Source of the DNA: Caldisericota bacterium | GTDB taxonomy: Bacteria > Caldisericota > JANLFM01 | Direction of reading: 5' to 3' | DNA length: 64,000 nt | Assembly (NCBI GenBank): GCA_024655865.1 | Contig: JANLFM010000003.1 | Span: 56,236-120,235, forward strand | In this document: positions 47,466 through 58,174 of the stretch, one piece after another | Position numbering within the stretch: position 1 is the stretch's first letter | Layout: each line of letters starts with the position of its first letter | Notes under the pieces: model-generated | Seen by the model: only the letters and a program-made list of their open reading frames with translations | What the model was told of the DNA's origin: nothing | The model's database searches: none | Translations under genes and position numbers: made by a program

Positions 47466-50024
47466 TTAGGGCTTTATGGGTCTTTCAAAATGCGCGATTG
47501 CAAGACCTGACCCCAGGAAATCATCCATCATTTTCTCTACTTCCCTGGCGTTCCTGGCCTTCAGAACCTCCAGGGCCAGAGAGTGACATTCGCTGAAACT
47601 GAGTTTCCTGATCAAGGCCTTAGCGGGAGGAATAGACTTAGGGTTCATGCTAAACTCATCAAGCCCGAGCCCTAAAAGTATGGGAATCGCCTCCCTCTGG
47701 CCCGCAAGTTCGCCACAAAGGCCGGCCCATTTGCCCTCAGCGTGTGCCGCTTCAATTACCTGGCGAATCAGTCGGAAAATAGAAGGGTCAAGCGGCTGAG
47801 CGAGATAATTTACCAGTTCATTTCCCCGATCAGCAGCCAGGGTGTACTGCGTGAGGTCATTGGAACCGATGCTGAAGAAATCGACCTCCTTGGCAAGGAC
47901 ATCCGCCAGAATAGCTGAGGACGGAATTTCCACCATAATCCCCACTTCGACATCCTCAACGAATTGTGCCCCTGATCGGCTCAGAGCTTCCTTTGCTTTT
48001 AAGATCAATTCCTTGGCCTGAATTACCTCATCTACAGTGGCGATCATGGGAAGCATAATCTTGATATTATGGCCCACAGCAGCCCGGAGAATAGCCTTTA
48101 ACTGCGTAAGAAAAATCTCGGGCTCTTTCAGGCAAAGCCTGATGGCGCGCAAACCCAAAAAGGGATTCATCTCGGGCTCCATTTTCAAATAGGGTAGCTG
48201 CTTATCTCCTCCAATATCCAGGGTTCTTATGATCAAAGGCCGCTTTCCCATTATTTCCGCAATCTGGAAATAGGCCTGGAATTGCTCTTCTTCAGAGGGA
48301 GCAGTTTCCCTTTCCAGGTATAAGAACTCGGTGCGCAGAAGGCCAACACCCTCCGCTCCCATCTGAATAGCTTCCAGGGCTGATTCTACATTGCCGATGT
48401 TGGCCACCACTTCAACTCTTTTCCCATCCAGAGTAGTAGCGGGTAGACTGGCCTCTCTTAGCTCCCCTTTTCTTTTCTTCACTAAAGATTCCTCTAAGGA
48501 ACGATAGCGGAGGATCTGATCCTGGGAAGGATTGATTTCTAAAGTTCCCTGGGATCCGTTCAGTGCCACAAGTGTCCCATGCTCGATGTTCAAAACTGCA
48601 TTTCCCAGCCCTACAACTGCGGGAATTCCAAGCATTCGCGCGAGAATTGCGGAATGGGAAGTGGGGCCTCCCCTAGCGGTGGCGATGCCCTTAATTTTCC
48701 CCTTTTCCAGGGTAGCGGTCTCAGAGGGCGTCAGATCCAGGGCAATTAGAATGATGTCTTCTGCCGTTTCCAATGCAGGATGGGCTTCCCTTCCAGAAAG
48801 CAGGCCCAGAAGGCGCTCCTTCACATCCCTGATATCCACCGCCCGCTCCCGCATGAGGGGATCGTCCAGTTTGGCGAATTTCTCTTCCCAGGAGGCAAAA
48901 ACTGAGGAAACCGCCCCCTCTGCATTGATCCTTTCCTTAACGATCATATCCTCGATGGCCGATTTAATGAGGTTATCGTTCAGGACTTCCTTGTGGAATT
49001 CAAAAATAGCGCCGGTCTTTTCCCCTGCTTTCGCAGAGGTCGCTTGCTGGACGATGGCTAATTGAGCTTGAGCTTCTTCCAGGGCTTTCCGGAAACGTAG
49101 AGTTTCCGCATCGGGGTCCTCCACATGGGTCACCTCCACCCTGGTTTCGCCTGGACGGTAAATGTAGGCTGGGGCTACCGCGATTCCTTCGGAGGCGGGG
49201 ACCCCTTTGAGAATTGGCAAAGGTTTAGTCACTTCTTTTTCTTCCCGCTTTTCTTCTACCCGTGCTTCTCCCACCTGAGGGGCGGCCGCAGCCGTTTCCA
49301 TTTCGCCGAAGCCTGAAAGCACCAGTTTCTTCAATTCCTCGATAGCCTTTTCGGCATCCTCACCCTGAGCCGTGATCCTGATCACTTCCCCTTGGCGCGC
49401 GGTTCCCTGGCTGGCCACCTGCATCATGCTCTTGGCATCTACCGCAGGGCGGCCGGGGTGACTGATATTCTGTACTTTAATGCGGGAAGAGAACCGGGAT
49501 GCTGTTTGGACGAAAATTGCTGCCGGACGAGCGTGCAGACCAATCGGGTTGGGAACCACAAGCTCTACGCTAAAAGTAGGGCCTTCAATGGCCTCTTCCC
49601 CCTTTTCTGAAGGGGCTTGAGCCTCCTGGGGAATTTTGGGCAAGCTTAAGGCGTTTTCTGCGGCAGCCTGTACCTGATCTAAGTTATCACCTAGGGAGGC
49701 GGCAACAGCGGCAGCGATGGCGCCTTCTACGAGTGGGGCATTGGACAGGCGGATTCTGGACCTTTTCTCCGGGGGCAACATTTCCAGATAAACCTGGGTA
49801 GTCATTACGGCACTCCCCAGATCCATAAGCACCAACACTCCGTCCTCACTAAAAGCCAATTCGATCGCTTGCTCTATTTTGAGCATGCTCGTGCCAATGC
49901 CGCCATCATCCAACCCCCCGGCTGGTATAATGGGGAGGTCCTGCCTCTGGCTCATCTGCCTGGCTAAGGCGCAAACTCCTTTAGCGAGTTCCTCGCTATG
50001 AGCCACTACAACTATTCCAACCAT
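47466..50024 (-). CDS. dhaM: DhaM (EIIA-like)-HPr-Enzyme I fusion, PTS-dependent dihydroxyacetone kinase phosphoryl donor
   Basis: 852 aa; N-term VGIVVVAHSEELAKGV...GGIGTSMLKIEQAIE; HPr NPIGLHARPAAIFVQTA; EI GGPTSHSAILARMLGIPAVVG and complete PEP-binding C-domain (IMVEIPSSAILADVLAKEVDFFSIGSNDLTQYTLAADR). Confidence 0.93.
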   Translation of the reverse strand: MVGIVVVAHSEELAKGVCALARQMSQRQDLPIIPAGGLDDGGIGTSMLKIEQAIELAFSEDGVLVLMDLGSAVMTTQVYLEMLPPEKRSRIRLSNAPLVEGAIAAAVAASLGDNLDQVQAAAENALSLPKIPQEAQAPSEKGEEAIEGPTFSVELVVPNPIGLHARPAAIFVQTASRFSSRIKVQNISHPGRPAVDAKSMMQVASQGTARQGEVIRITAQGEDAEKAIEELKKLVLSGFGEMETAAAAPQVGEARVEEKREEKEVTKPLPILKGVPASEGIAVAPAYIYRPGETRVEVTHVEDPDAETLRFRKALEEAQAQLAIVQQATSAKAGEKTGAIFEFHKEVLNDNLIKSAIEDMIVKERINAEGAVSSVFASWEEKFAKLDDPLMRERAVDIRDVKERLLGLLSGREAHPALETAEDIILIALDLTPSETATLEKGKIKGIATARGGPTSHSAILARMLGIPAVVGLGNAVLNIEHGTLVALNGSQGTLEINPSQDQILRYRSLEESLVKKRKGELREASLPATTLDGKRVEVVANIGNVESALEAIQMGAEGVGLLRTEFLYLERETAPSEEEQFQAYFQIAEIMGKRPLIIRTLDIGGDKQLPYLKMEPEMNPFLGLRAIRLCLKEPEIFLTQLKAILRAAVGHNIKIMLPMIATVDEVIQAKELILKAKEALSRSGAQFVEDVEVGIMVEIPSSAILADVLAKEVDFFSIGSNDLTQYTLAADRGNELVNYLAQPLDPSIFRLIRQVIEAAHAEGKWAGLCGELAGQREAIPILLGLGLDEFSMNPKSIPPAKALIRKLSFSECHSLALEVLKARNAREVEKMMDDFLGSGLAIAHFERPIKP

Positions 50025-50563
50025 CAGATCCTTTCTCTTACGGACCGAAGTGCTTCCATTAAAACTCGACAGTATTGGGGAATATCCTCAACCACCCTTC
50101 CCCAGACCACGTTTCCCTCGCGGAAAGCGGGTTCATTCACCCAAATGGCTCCGGCATTAATCAAGTCGTCCTTTATGCCAAGGGATCCTGTAGCTCGCAT
50201 CCCCTTTACGATACCCGCGGAGATGAGGACCAGGCCAGCATGGCAAATGCTGCCCACAATGCCACCCCTTTCATAAACCCCTCTTACTAACCTGAGCACA
50301 TCAGGATAGCGCCGAAGTTTATCGGGGGCCCATCCGCCGGTGATCAGGACAGCATGAAAATCTTCTGCATTGACCTTATCAGCACCAACCTGGACTGTCA
50401 CTTGCAGTCCCCCGGATTTGCTGGTGTAAGTATCTCCTGTTTTAATGCCCACTATCGTGACCTCGGCCTCTTCCTCTTTTAGCCTCATATAGGGAACCCA
50501 GAACTCCAGGTCTTCATATCCGGGGCCCACTAACATTGCCACTTTAATTCCCTTGAGATCCAT
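50024..50563 (-). CDS. DJ-1/PfpI family protein
   Basis: 179 aa; KVAMLVGPGYEDLEFWVPYMRLKEE, GIVGSICHAGLVLISAGI nucleophile elbow. Confidence 0.9.
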   Translation of the reverse strand: MDLKGIKVAMLVGPGYEDLEFWVPYMRLKEEEAEVTIVGIKTGDTYTSKSGGLQVTVQVGADKVNAEDFHAVLITGGWAPDKLRRYPDVLRLVRGVYERGGIVGSICHAGLVLISAGIVKGMRATGSLGIKDDLINAGAIWVNEPAFREGNVVWGRVVEDIPQYCRVLMEALRSVRERI

Positions 50564-50589
50564 AGACCTTCCTCTCTTTAAAATAGGAT

Positions 50590-51192
50590 TTAAAAATTAG
50601 AACAATTAGGACAGTCCTTTACTTCCACCGCAGGGAATTCTGGCAAGTTACCCTCACCCTTATATCCCACCGAACCACAGCTGCAGGCGTACCAGCCCTC
50701 TTTCAGATCTTTGTAAGAAACACGGGGAGAATTTAAGTCTATCTGCTCAAAATCAGTTTTCCATCGGGCATTGGTGATCAAAAAATGGCACCCTGCTTCC
50801 TGCAACTTCTGGAAATAGAGCTTGAAATGTTTGCAGTGGCGCATCAATAATATGGCTACGGTAATCCTTGATGGGAAGGGATAATCTAGGGCATTGGCAC
50901 AAATAACGTGCAAATTTCTGGGGATGCGAAAGCCCAACTCGGTTAAACCCTGAGCAACCAGGTACGGATTTACCTCAATGGCGTATACCCTTTTCGCTTT
51001 AAGGGCCACCTTATGGGCAAAATGCAAATCCCCCGCCCCGATGTCCAGAACAACATCGGAGTCTCTAATTAACTCCAGCACTCTTTCTATTAAATTCTCA
51101 GAAGAAGGGTGAAAGTACGGTTCCCAGTCGGTAAGATCGTTCCTCCTTGCAAAATCACGGAAATCTTCGTCCTCACCAGGCCTATGGGGCAT
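50590..51192 (-). CDS. SAM-dependent methyltransferase-like protein with C-terminal Cys-rich (zinc-ribbon-like) tail
   Basis: 200 aa; VVLDIGAGDLHFAHKVALKAKRVYAIEVNP; CSCGSVGY...CPNC. Confidence 0.7.
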   Translation of the reverse strand: MPHRPGEDEDFRDFARRNDLTDWEPYFHPSSENLIERVLELIRDSDVVLDIGAGDLHFAHKVALKAKRVYAIEVNPYLVAQGLTELGFRIPRNLHVICANALDYPFPSRITVAILLMRHCKHFKLYFQKLQEAGCHFLITNARWKTDFEQIDLNSPRVSYKDLKEGWYACSCGSVGYKGEGNLPEFPAVEVKDCPNCSNF

Positions 51193-51203
51193 GACTTTAG
51201 AAA

Positions 51204-51473
51204 TTAATCCTCTTTGGATCTGTTCTTAAAAATAGCCCAATCCGAACGGTACATCAAGGCCAGCCAGAACCCTACCCAGGCAATACCAAAGAGGATCATG
51301 CTCACCCACTTCCCCACTGCGTAGAACATGAACTCGCTGAGAATCAAAGGGAAGAGGAAGATGAACAGCCACCCGCCAAGGGGGATCCTCTGCGCTAAAG
51401 GTTTCTTTTTGGGGGGCGGTTGCCCGCTTAAAATCCTGGAGTCTTTAAACTTCTTTCTGGAAGGTGTCATCAT
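51204..51473 (-). CDS. Small membrane protein of unknown function
   Basis: 89 aa; two predicted TM segments; overlaps the next gene start. Confidence 0.55.
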   Translation of the reverse strand: MMTPSRKKFKDSRILSGQPPPKKKPLAQRIPLGGWLFIFLFPLILSEFMFYAVGKWVSMILFGIAWVGFWLALMYRSDWAIFKNRSKED

Positions 51474-51871
51474 CCACTACCGGTTTCTGAAGTCTTTTGA
51501 CCTACTTGCGGCAAATCCCTGGCTGCAAGGACATCAACTCCTGTGCCCAAAAAGTCCTTCAGGATCGCCTGTCCAACCTTGACTGGAGCTTCCAGCTCAA
51601 CTCCCCGCAATTTTTTAATCAACTCAAATATGAGGGGCTTGGGAATGGGGGCGGAGGTGTAAACGGGAACCAGGGGGTGCAAGCCCCCTTTCACTTTAAC
51701 CGTGGTGGTAACCATCCTCCTGGGATCCCTGAGCTCGTTCTGGGCGTATTCTATTCCTTTACGGCATTGATTGCCCTCGACCTTAATTACCTTTTGATCC
51801 TCGTGGGTGACCACAAGGGAACATCCTACGGGGCAGGTAATGCAAATTATCTTAGTTTCCATTTCAGACAT
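51470..51871 (-). CDS. DUF1667 domain protein
   Basis: 133 aa; KIICITCPVGCSLVVTHED...GNQCRKGIEYAQNELRDPRRMVTTTVKVKGG; partner of glpA/glpB-like genes. Confidence 0.9.
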   Translation of the reverse strand: MSEMETKIICITCPVGCSLVVTHEDQKVIKVEGNQCRKGIEYAQNELRDPRRMVTTTVKVKGGLHPLVPVYTSAPIPKPLIFELIKKLRGVELEAPVKVGQAILKDFLGTGVDVLAARDLPQVGQKTSETGSG

Positions 51872-51881
51872 CTTGATCTCC

Positions 51882-53168
51882 TTAACTCCTGGTCACTCTT
51901 ACCACAAGCTTATCAGCTTTTTGCACTTCGTCATAGGCCTTTTTGGGAATTTTTATAGTGACGATCTCTCCTGGTCGAACGTACCTTTCCAGCTTACGGG
52001 TAATCAAGTGCTCTCCATCAGTGACTTCCACCCAGACCTTCTCCTCAATGGGGCGCACGACCCTGAGCTGGATGCGCTGATCGGACTCTGCCAAACTTTC
52101 GCTGTCCAGGTATTGGGGAACGATGTAGCGCACATTTGCCCCGGCAACGAGTTTCACCTGTCGGGATATGCCTTTCTTCATTTCCACAGCGTATTTAGCA
52201 GCGCTTTTTCCCGCAATAAACCCTGCTTCCGTCACCCAGTCCACCAGATCATAGACATGAACGACATTTCCCGCAGCGAAGATTCCTGATACGCTGGTCT
52301 GCATAGACTCGTCCACCACCGGCCCTCCGGTGTTGGGATCGAGAATCACCCCGGCTTTGCGCGAAAGCTCGTTTTCGGGAATCAATCCTACAGAGAGCAG
52401 CAGAGTATCGCAGGGGATAATTTCTTCCGTTCCAGGAATAGGATTCCAGTTTTCATCAACCTCCACGGCCTCGACGGCTTCCACGCGGTAGTTCCCCAGA
52501 ATCCTGCTCACGGTGTGCCTTAGCTCAAGGGGAATGTTGTAGTCTAAAAGGCATTGAACATAGTTCCGGGTAAGTCCGGTAAGGAAGGGCATTATCTCCA
52601 AGACTCTTTCCACTTTAGCTCCTTCCAGGGTAAGGCGCCGGGCCATAATCATACCAATATCCCCGGAACCAAGGATTACAAAGCGATTTCCTGGCATGTA
52701 CCCTTCTACGTTCACGAATCTTTGCGCGGTTCCTGCGGTGTAGATTCCCGCCGGCCTAGTTCCCGGAATTCTAATCTGAGCGCGAGTTCTCTCTCTGCAG
52801 CCCATGGCCAGCACAATAGCCCTGGCCTCAAGCTCCACGAAACCCGCTCTTTTACCCACGGCCGTGATCTTGCGCAAGGGCGTGATGTCCAGAACCATGG
52901 TATCCGAGAGGACCTCTACTCCCAGGGAATTAGCTTCCTGAATAAACCGGTGGGCATAGAGGGGACCGGGAAGATCCTCTTTGAAAATCTCCACACCGAA
53001 GCCATTATGGATGCACTGAACCAGGATTCCTCCCAGCTCATTGTCCCTTTCAATGATTAATACGTCGTCTGCGCCGTTCTTCTTGGCAGCTATAGCTGCC
53101 CCTAAACCGCCTGGACCGCTTCCGATAACTACAACGTCATATATGGGTTTAACTCTATCAAGCGACAT
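51882..53168 (-). CDS. FAD/NAD(P)-dependent oxidoreductase (GlpB-like partner)
   Basis: 428 aa; DVVVIGSGPGGLGAAIAAKKNGADDVLIIERDNELGG, VSGIFAAGNVVHVYDLVDWV. Confidence 0.9.
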   Translation of the reverse strand: MSLDRVKPIYDVVVIGSGPGGLGAAIAAKKNGADDVLIIERDNELGGILVQCIHNGFGVEIFKEDLPGPLYAHRFIQEANSLGVEVLSDTMVLDITPLRKITAVGKRAGFVELEARAIVLAMGCRERTRAQIRIPGTRPAGIYTAGTAQRFVNVEGYMPGNRFVILGSGDIGMIMARRLTLEGAKVERVLEIMPFLTGLTRNYVQCLLDYNIPLELRHTVSRILGNYRVEAVEAVEVDENWNPIPGTEEIIPCDTLLLSVGLIPENELSRKAGVILDPNTGGPVVDESMQTSVSGIFAAGNVVHVYDLVDWVTEAGFIAGKSAAKYAVEMKKGISRQVKLVAGANVRYIVPQYLDSESLAESDQRIQLRVVRPIEEKVWVEVTDGEHLITRKLERYVRPGEIVTIKIPKKAYDEVQKADKLVVRVTRS

Positions 53169-54636
53169 CTTTCGTTCTCCTTTTTAGAAACTCCGAGCCC
53201 GGGCCTTTCTTGGTGATTTGCGTTGGGGGAACTCCTAATTCCCTTGCGAGGATTTCCACAACACGCGGGGTGTCAAAACCGCCCTGGCAACGGCCCGTTC
53301 CTAACCATGTCCTCCTCTTTATGGCATCGTAGGTCTTTGCAGGAACCGGAGCATGGATTTCAGCAACAATTTCCCCTTCGGTGACGCTCTCGCAACGGCA
53401 GACGATGCGCCCGTATCTGGGGTCATTCTGGACGAGAATCCGCTGCTCCTCCTTGGACAAATCCCTGAAGCGGGGACGAGCGGGCCTGATGGGATCCCAG
53501 TCTTTCTTTTCCTCCAGCTTCTCGCCCGCGTCCTTTAGAAGTTCGATTACTCTGGTGGCTATTGCCGGAGAGGAGACCAGCCCTGGAGATTCTATTCCCC
53601 CGAGGTTCACGAAACCCTTCACATCTGAAGGAATTTCAATCACGTAATCGTGATTGTACTTGATGTTCGGGTTGGGAGAAGGAGCGTTTCCTCCGGCTCT
53701 CAAACCAGCGAAAACGGCAATTACGTGTTTCAGCTCCAGCTTAGGGACCAATTTTAATGCCCCATTCCAAACTTCTTCCAGCCCTTCCCTGGTTACGGAA
53801 CGATCCTCTTTATCCTGAATGTCCTTGGCATTCGGTCCGATAATGGTATTCCCGTGGATGGTCGTGGTAACCAGAATCCCCTTAGTTACGGGAGTAGGAA
53901 CCGGGAAAAGAACGTTATTTATGGTGATCTCTGCCCGGTCAAAAACGTAGTACTCTCCCTTTCTGGGAGTAATGCGAAACTCTGGCCTGACCCCGGCTTT
54001 GTGCATGACCTCGTCGGAATACAGTCCCGCAGCATTAATCACCCAACGAGAAGCGAAATCCCCCCTGTTAGTCTTAATCCCCACAATCTTGTTCCCATCC
54101 ATGATGAAATCCTGAAAGACGGTCTCAAACATGATGGTGACACCGTTCATTACGGCGTTTTCCGCAGCAGCCACAGCGGCCGCAAAGGGATCGGCAATCC
54201 CTCCAGTTGAAGCCCAGAGGGCGCCGCTGACTTTGGGATTTATATTGGGCTCCCTCCTGCGAACTTCGTCGCCACTTAAGAGGACGAGCCCCGGGACTCC
54301 ATTTTGAATTCCCTGCTTCATCAGCTCTTCAAGCTTGGGAAGCTCTTCCTCCCCTATGGCCACAACGTAATCCCCTCGGCGTTCAAAAGGAATGTTGAGT
54401 TCCCCGGCAAGGGTGTCCCACATCTTGTTTCCTTTAACGTTCATTTCGGCTTTCAAACTGCCGGGGACAGGGTCGTATCCAGCATGAATGATGGCAGTAT
54501 TGGCTGCCGTGGCTCCCATGCAGACATCGGCTTCTTTCTCTATGAGAAGGATGTCCAGTTTATAGCGAGAAAGAAATCTGGCGATCATGCAGCCAATTAT
54601 TCCTGCCCCAATGATAATTACATCATATTTCTTCAT
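53158..54636 (-). CDS. FAD-dependent glycerol-3-phosphate dehydrogenase-like protein with BFD-type [2Fe-2S] domain
   Basis: 492 aa; DVIIIGAGIIGCMIARFLSRYKLDILLIEKE; C-terminal IVCRCESVTEGEIVAEI...RTWLGTGRCQGGFDTPRV. Confidence 0.9.
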   Translation of the reverse strand: MKKYDVIIIGAGIIGCMIARFLSRYKLDILLIEKEADVCMGATAANTAIIHAGYDPVPGSLKAEMNVKGNKMWDTLAGELNIPFERRGDYVVAIGEEELPKLEELMKQGIQNGVPGLVLLSGDEVRRREPNINPKVSGALWASTGGIADPFAAAVAAAENAVMNGVTIMFETVFQDFIMDGNKIVGIKTNRGDFASRWVINAAGLYSDEVMHKAGVRPEFRITPRKGEYYVFDRAEITINNVLFPVPTPVTKGILVTTTIHGNTIIGPNAKDIQDKEDRSVTREGLEEVWNGALKLVPKLELKHVIAVFAGLRAGGNAPSPNPNIKYNHDYVIEIPSDVKGFVNLGGIESPGLVSSPAIATRVIELLKDAGEKLEEKKDWDPIRPARPRFRDLSKEEQRILVQNDPRYGRIVCRCESVTEGEIVAEIHAPVPAKTYDAIKRRTWLGTGRCQGGFDTPRVVEILARELGVPPTQITKKGPGSEFLKRRTKDVA

Positions 54637-54755
54637 GTCATTTTCCCTTCACTTTTGCCTCTTATTTTATAGCGGAGGGGGGCTCCTTTTATGGGTTCCC
54701 CCCTCCTGATTAGTATTTAACTCGTTGAATAGAGCGACGAATTCGAGGTTATCGG

Positions 54756-56270
54756 TTACTCAACCCAGTTGAAGGTTCTCTCGACTGCCTTCAGCCAGCC
54801 CTTGTACAGCTTGGCCCTCGTGGCAGGGTCCATCTTGGGCTCCCAGGTTTTATCCACACCCCAGTTCTTCCTCAGGTCCTCGAGGTTATTCCAGAATCCC
54901 ACAGCCAGACCGGCAGCATAACTTGCTCCCAGAGCTGTGGTCTCGGCAACCTTGGGACGAATCACGGGAACGCCAAGGATATCGGCCTGGAATTGCATCA
55001 GGAGTTCGTTATAGACCATTCCGCCATCAACTTTCAGGGCAGCCAGCTTCACCCCGGAGTCCTTCTCCATGGCATCCAGGACCTCACGGGTCTGGAAGGC
55101 CGTGGCTTCCAGGGCTGCACGGGCGATGTGTCCCCTGTTAATGTAGCGGGTAAGGCCAACGATCACTCCGCGAGCGTCGCTCTTCCAGTAAGGAGCGAAA
55201 AGTCCGGAGAAGGCAGGCACAAAGTAGATACCGCCGTTGTCCTCCACCGTTTTCGCCAGTGCCTCTATATCTGCCGATTTTTCGAAGAACTTCAGGTTGT
55301 CCCTCAACCACTGAACGAGAGCTCCGGTGATGGCAATAGAACCCTCAAGGCAGTAAACTGCAGGCTCGTCGTTAATCTGGTAGCCCACGGTGGTTAAAAG
55401 ACCACTCTTTGAGGGAACTGGTTTTGTGCCGGTGTTGAGCAGCATGAAGCAGCCAGTGCCATAAGTGTTCTTGGCTTCTCCGGGGGAGAAACAGGTCTGT
55501 CCGACCAGGGCTCCTTGCTGGTCACCGAGGTCGCCACAGACAGGAATCGCTGCGCCAAAAGGACCATTCTTAGGAGTGTATCCATAAATGGCTGGATCAC
55601 TCGAAGGGCGAATCTTTGGCAGCATCTGGCGAGGAATGCCCAGGATTTTCAGAATTTCGTCATCCCAGTCCAGGGTCTGAAGGTTCATGAGCATGGTGCG
55701 GCTGGCATTTGTAACGTCAGTGACGTGGGCTCCTCCATTGGGTCCGCCAGTCAGCCACCAGATTTCCCAGGTATCGATATTTCCAAATATGGCGTCCCCT
55801 CTCTCGGCAGCCTGCCTTACACCAGGAACGTTATCCAGGATCCATTTGATCTTTGGGCCAGAGAAGTAGGTGGCCAGAGGCAAACCTACTTTCGGACGGA
55901 AGCGATCCTGGCCGCCATCTCTGGCTAAGGCGTCGCAGATATCCTTGGTGCGGGTGCACTGCCATACGATGGCATTGTAGTAGGGTTTACCTGTATGCTT
56001 GTCCCAGACGATGGTGGTTTCGCGTTGGTTGGTGACCCCGATGGCCGCAATTTCTTCGGGATTAATGTTGTACTTTTGGAGAGTAACTTTAATTACCTCC
56101 TGAGTTCTTTCCCAGATCTCCATGGGGTTGTGCTCGACCCATCCGGGTTGAGGATAAATCTGCTCGTGCTCTAACTGATGGTAGCCTACCACGTTGCCCC
56201 CGTGATCGAAGACCATGAACCTCGTACTTGTAGTCCCCTGGTCAACTGCAGCTGCGTACTTCTTTTCCAT
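54756..56270 (-). CDS. glpK: Glycerol kinase
   Basis: 504 aa; [62 protein letters not shown]. Confidence 0.97.
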   Translation of the reverse strand: MEKKYAAAVDQGTTSTRFMVFDHGGNVVGYHQLEHEQIYPQPGWVEHNPMEIWERTQEVIKVTLQKYNINPEEIAAIGVTNQRETTIVWDKHTGKPYYNAIVWQCTRTKDICDALARDGGQDRFRPKVGLPLATYFSGPKIKWILDNVPGVRQAAERGDAIFGNIDTWEIWWLTGGPNGGAHVTDVTNASRTMLMNLQTLDWDDEILKILGIPRQMLPKIRPSSDPAIYGYTPKNGPFGAAIPVCGDLGDQQGALVGQTCFSPGEAKNTYGTGCFMLLNTGTKPVPSKSGLLTTVGYQINDEPAVYCLEGSIAITGALVQWLRDNLKFFEKSADIEALAKTVEDNGGIYFVPAFSGLFAPYWKSDARGVIVGLTRYINRGHIARAALEATAFQTREVLDAMEKDSGVKLAALKVDGGMVYNELLMQFQADILGVPVIRPKVAETTALGASYAAGLAVGFWNNLEDLRKNWGVDKTWEPKMDPATRAKLYKGWLKAVERTFNWVE

Positions 56271-56331
56271 TATTTCCCCTCTCCTTTCATATTTTTCTTT
56301 TTTGAAAATTGTTGCCTGGATTCCTCAAAAG

Positions 56332-57003
56332 TTATGAGCCCTGCTTCTGGGCTATCTCTAACATCGTACGGAAAAGCAGGTAGGATGACGTCGCTCCTGG
56401 GTCCTGGTGGCCAATGCTGCGTTCGCCGAGGTAGCTGGCCCTTCCCTTTTGGGCGATCATGGGGATGGTGGCTTTCATCCCCTCCTCAGCAGCGCGGGTA
56501 GTCTCTTCCAGTGCCTTTACAGGATCTGCACCATTAGCCAGTGCCTTTTTTAAGGCCTCGATCGCAGGGGCAATGGCATCAATCATTGTTTTTTCGCCAG
56601 GTTTAGACTTGCCCAGATTCATGATGCCCTTAAGGGCAGCCTCCAGCGCTTTGACAAGATCTTCAAGCGTGAATTCGTATTTGCCTTGAAGAGCCATTCC
56701 GGCCTGCATAAAGGCTGTTCCGTAAAGAGGGCCACCTGCCCCGCCGACCGTGGACACAAGAGCCATTCCGGCGGTTTTCAGAATCGTGCCTGCATCCTTT
56801 CCTTCAAAGGTTGGGAACCTGGACATAATAGCCTGAAAGCCGCGATCCATATTGATGCCGTGGTCGGCATCTCCAATCGCGGAATCTAATTCAGTCAGGT
56901 ATTCCCTGTTTTCCTTCAGTACCTCGGTAGCTCTTTGCAGGAACTCTTTAACTTTTTCGACAGTAATGGGCATCGACTTCCTCCTCAGGGATTTCCCGGG
57001 CAC
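56332..57003 (-). CDS. dhaL: Dihydroxyacetone kinase subunit DhaL
   Basis: 223 aa; YLTELDSAIGDADHGINMDRGF, GGAGGPLYGTAFMQA, GRASYLGERSIGHQDPGATSSYLL. Confidence 0.96.
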   Translation of the reverse strand: MPGKSLRRKSMPITVEKVKEFLQRATEVLKENREYLTELDSAIGDADHGINMDRGFQAIMSRFPTFEGKDAGTILKTAGMALVSTVGGAGGPLYGTAFMQAGMALQGKYEFTLEDLVKALEAALKGIMNLGKSKPGEKTMIDAIAPAIEALKKALANGADPVKALEETTRAAEEGMKATIPMIAQKGRASYLGERSIGHQDPGATSSYLLFRTMLEIAQKQGS

Positions 57004-57041
57004 CGGATTCCGGTGCCCGGGACCAAATCAAGATTTTTCTC

Positions 57042-58115
57042 TTAAGCTTTCCACCTTAAACCCGGTGTGCGAACTGGTGCGTCCCAGAGCTCGATCATCT
57101 CCTCGTCCATGCGGAGCAAAGTGATGGAACAACCTTGCATTTCAAGGGAGGTGATGTAAGGCCCTATCAGGTTGCGGACGATCTTAAGCCCTTTCTTGTT
57201 GCAGATCTCGTGAAGCTTCCTGTAAATAATGGGAAGTTCGATTAAGGGCGTACCGCCCATGCTGTTGACAAAGGCCAGGACCTTGTCTCCGGGTTTGAAG
57301 GGCGGGCTCTCAAGGTCAACATCAACCCACTCTCCCTTTTCTTCATCGAAAATGCGATGGGTTCTGCGATAAGGGGGATCATCAATGATGGAAAGGGCGA
57401 GCATCTCGGTGATTTCATCGGCGGTTTTCAGCTTCATCCTTTCCCTTCCGGGCTCTCCGTGAATTCCGATACCGATCTCCATCTCATCTTCCGCCAGTTG
57501 GAAGGTGGGTTTGCCCGCCATGGGAACAGTGCAGGGAGTGAGGGCCATGCCCATGCTCCGTCCGTTGAGGTTCACCTTCGTGCAGAGAGCAGCGAGCCTC
57601 TTAAGTTCGTAACCCTTTTCGGCAGCAGCGCCCACAATCTTTTCGGCAAGCACCGTAGTGCCTACTCCACGTCGGCCCTGGGTGTAGAGGCTGTCCTTTA
57701 CAGCTACATCGTCATCAATGATCACACTAAGGACTCTTATGCCCTCTGCTCTGGCCATATCGGCGGCCATTTCGAAGTTCATAATATCTCCGCTGTAGTT
57801 CTTCACAATGTAGAGAATCCCAGCGCCACCATGAACCGTTTTTGCGGCTTCGAGCATTTGATCCGGTGTAGGGGAAGTAAAAACCTGCCCCGGGCAGGCT
57901 GCATCAAGCATGCCCATGCCCACAAAACCACCGTGCATCGGCTCATGGCCGCTTCCTCCTCCTGAAATCACGGCCACCTTTCCCTTAACCGGAGCGTCAG
58001 CCCGGTAGACGAAGTTGGGGTCAAAGTGGACCTTGATCATGTCGGGATAAGCCAAAGCGAGGCCCTCAAGCTCCTCCTTTACTACGTCTTCTGGCTTGTT
58101 GATTAGCTTCTTCAT
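57042..58115 (-). CDS. dhaK: Dihydroxyacetone kinase subunit DhaK
   Basis: 357 aa; [51 protein letters not shown]. Confidence 0.97.
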   Translation of the reverse strand: MKKLINKPEDVVKEELEGLALAYPDMIKVHFDPNFVYRADAPVKGKVAVISGGGSGHEPMHGGFVGMGMLDAACPGQVFTSPTPDQMLEAAKTVHGGAGILYIVKNYSGDIMNFEMAADMARAEGIRVLSVIIDDDVAVKDSLYTQGRRGVGTTVLAEKIVGAAAEKGYELKRLAALCTKVNLNGRSMGMALTPCTVPMAGKPTFQLAEDEMEIGIGIHGEPGRERMKLKTADEITEMLALSIIDDPPYRRTHRIFDEEKGEWVDVDLESPPFKPGDKVLAFVNSMGGTPLIELPIIYRKLHEICNKKGLKIVRNLIGPYITSLEMQGCSITLLRMDEEMIELWDAPVRTPGLRWKA

Positions 58116-58174
58116 CTTTCTTCACCTCCCTTCTTTTAAACTTTTACCTCAACAAAAAAGAGGAATAAGCTTTC

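Noticed and set aside
50600-50620. TTAGGACAGTCCTTT resembling the dispersed palindrome
   Set aside because: Lies inside the CPNC-encoding end of the methyltransferase-like gene and lacks the GGG/CCC and A/T-tract flanks; coincidental.
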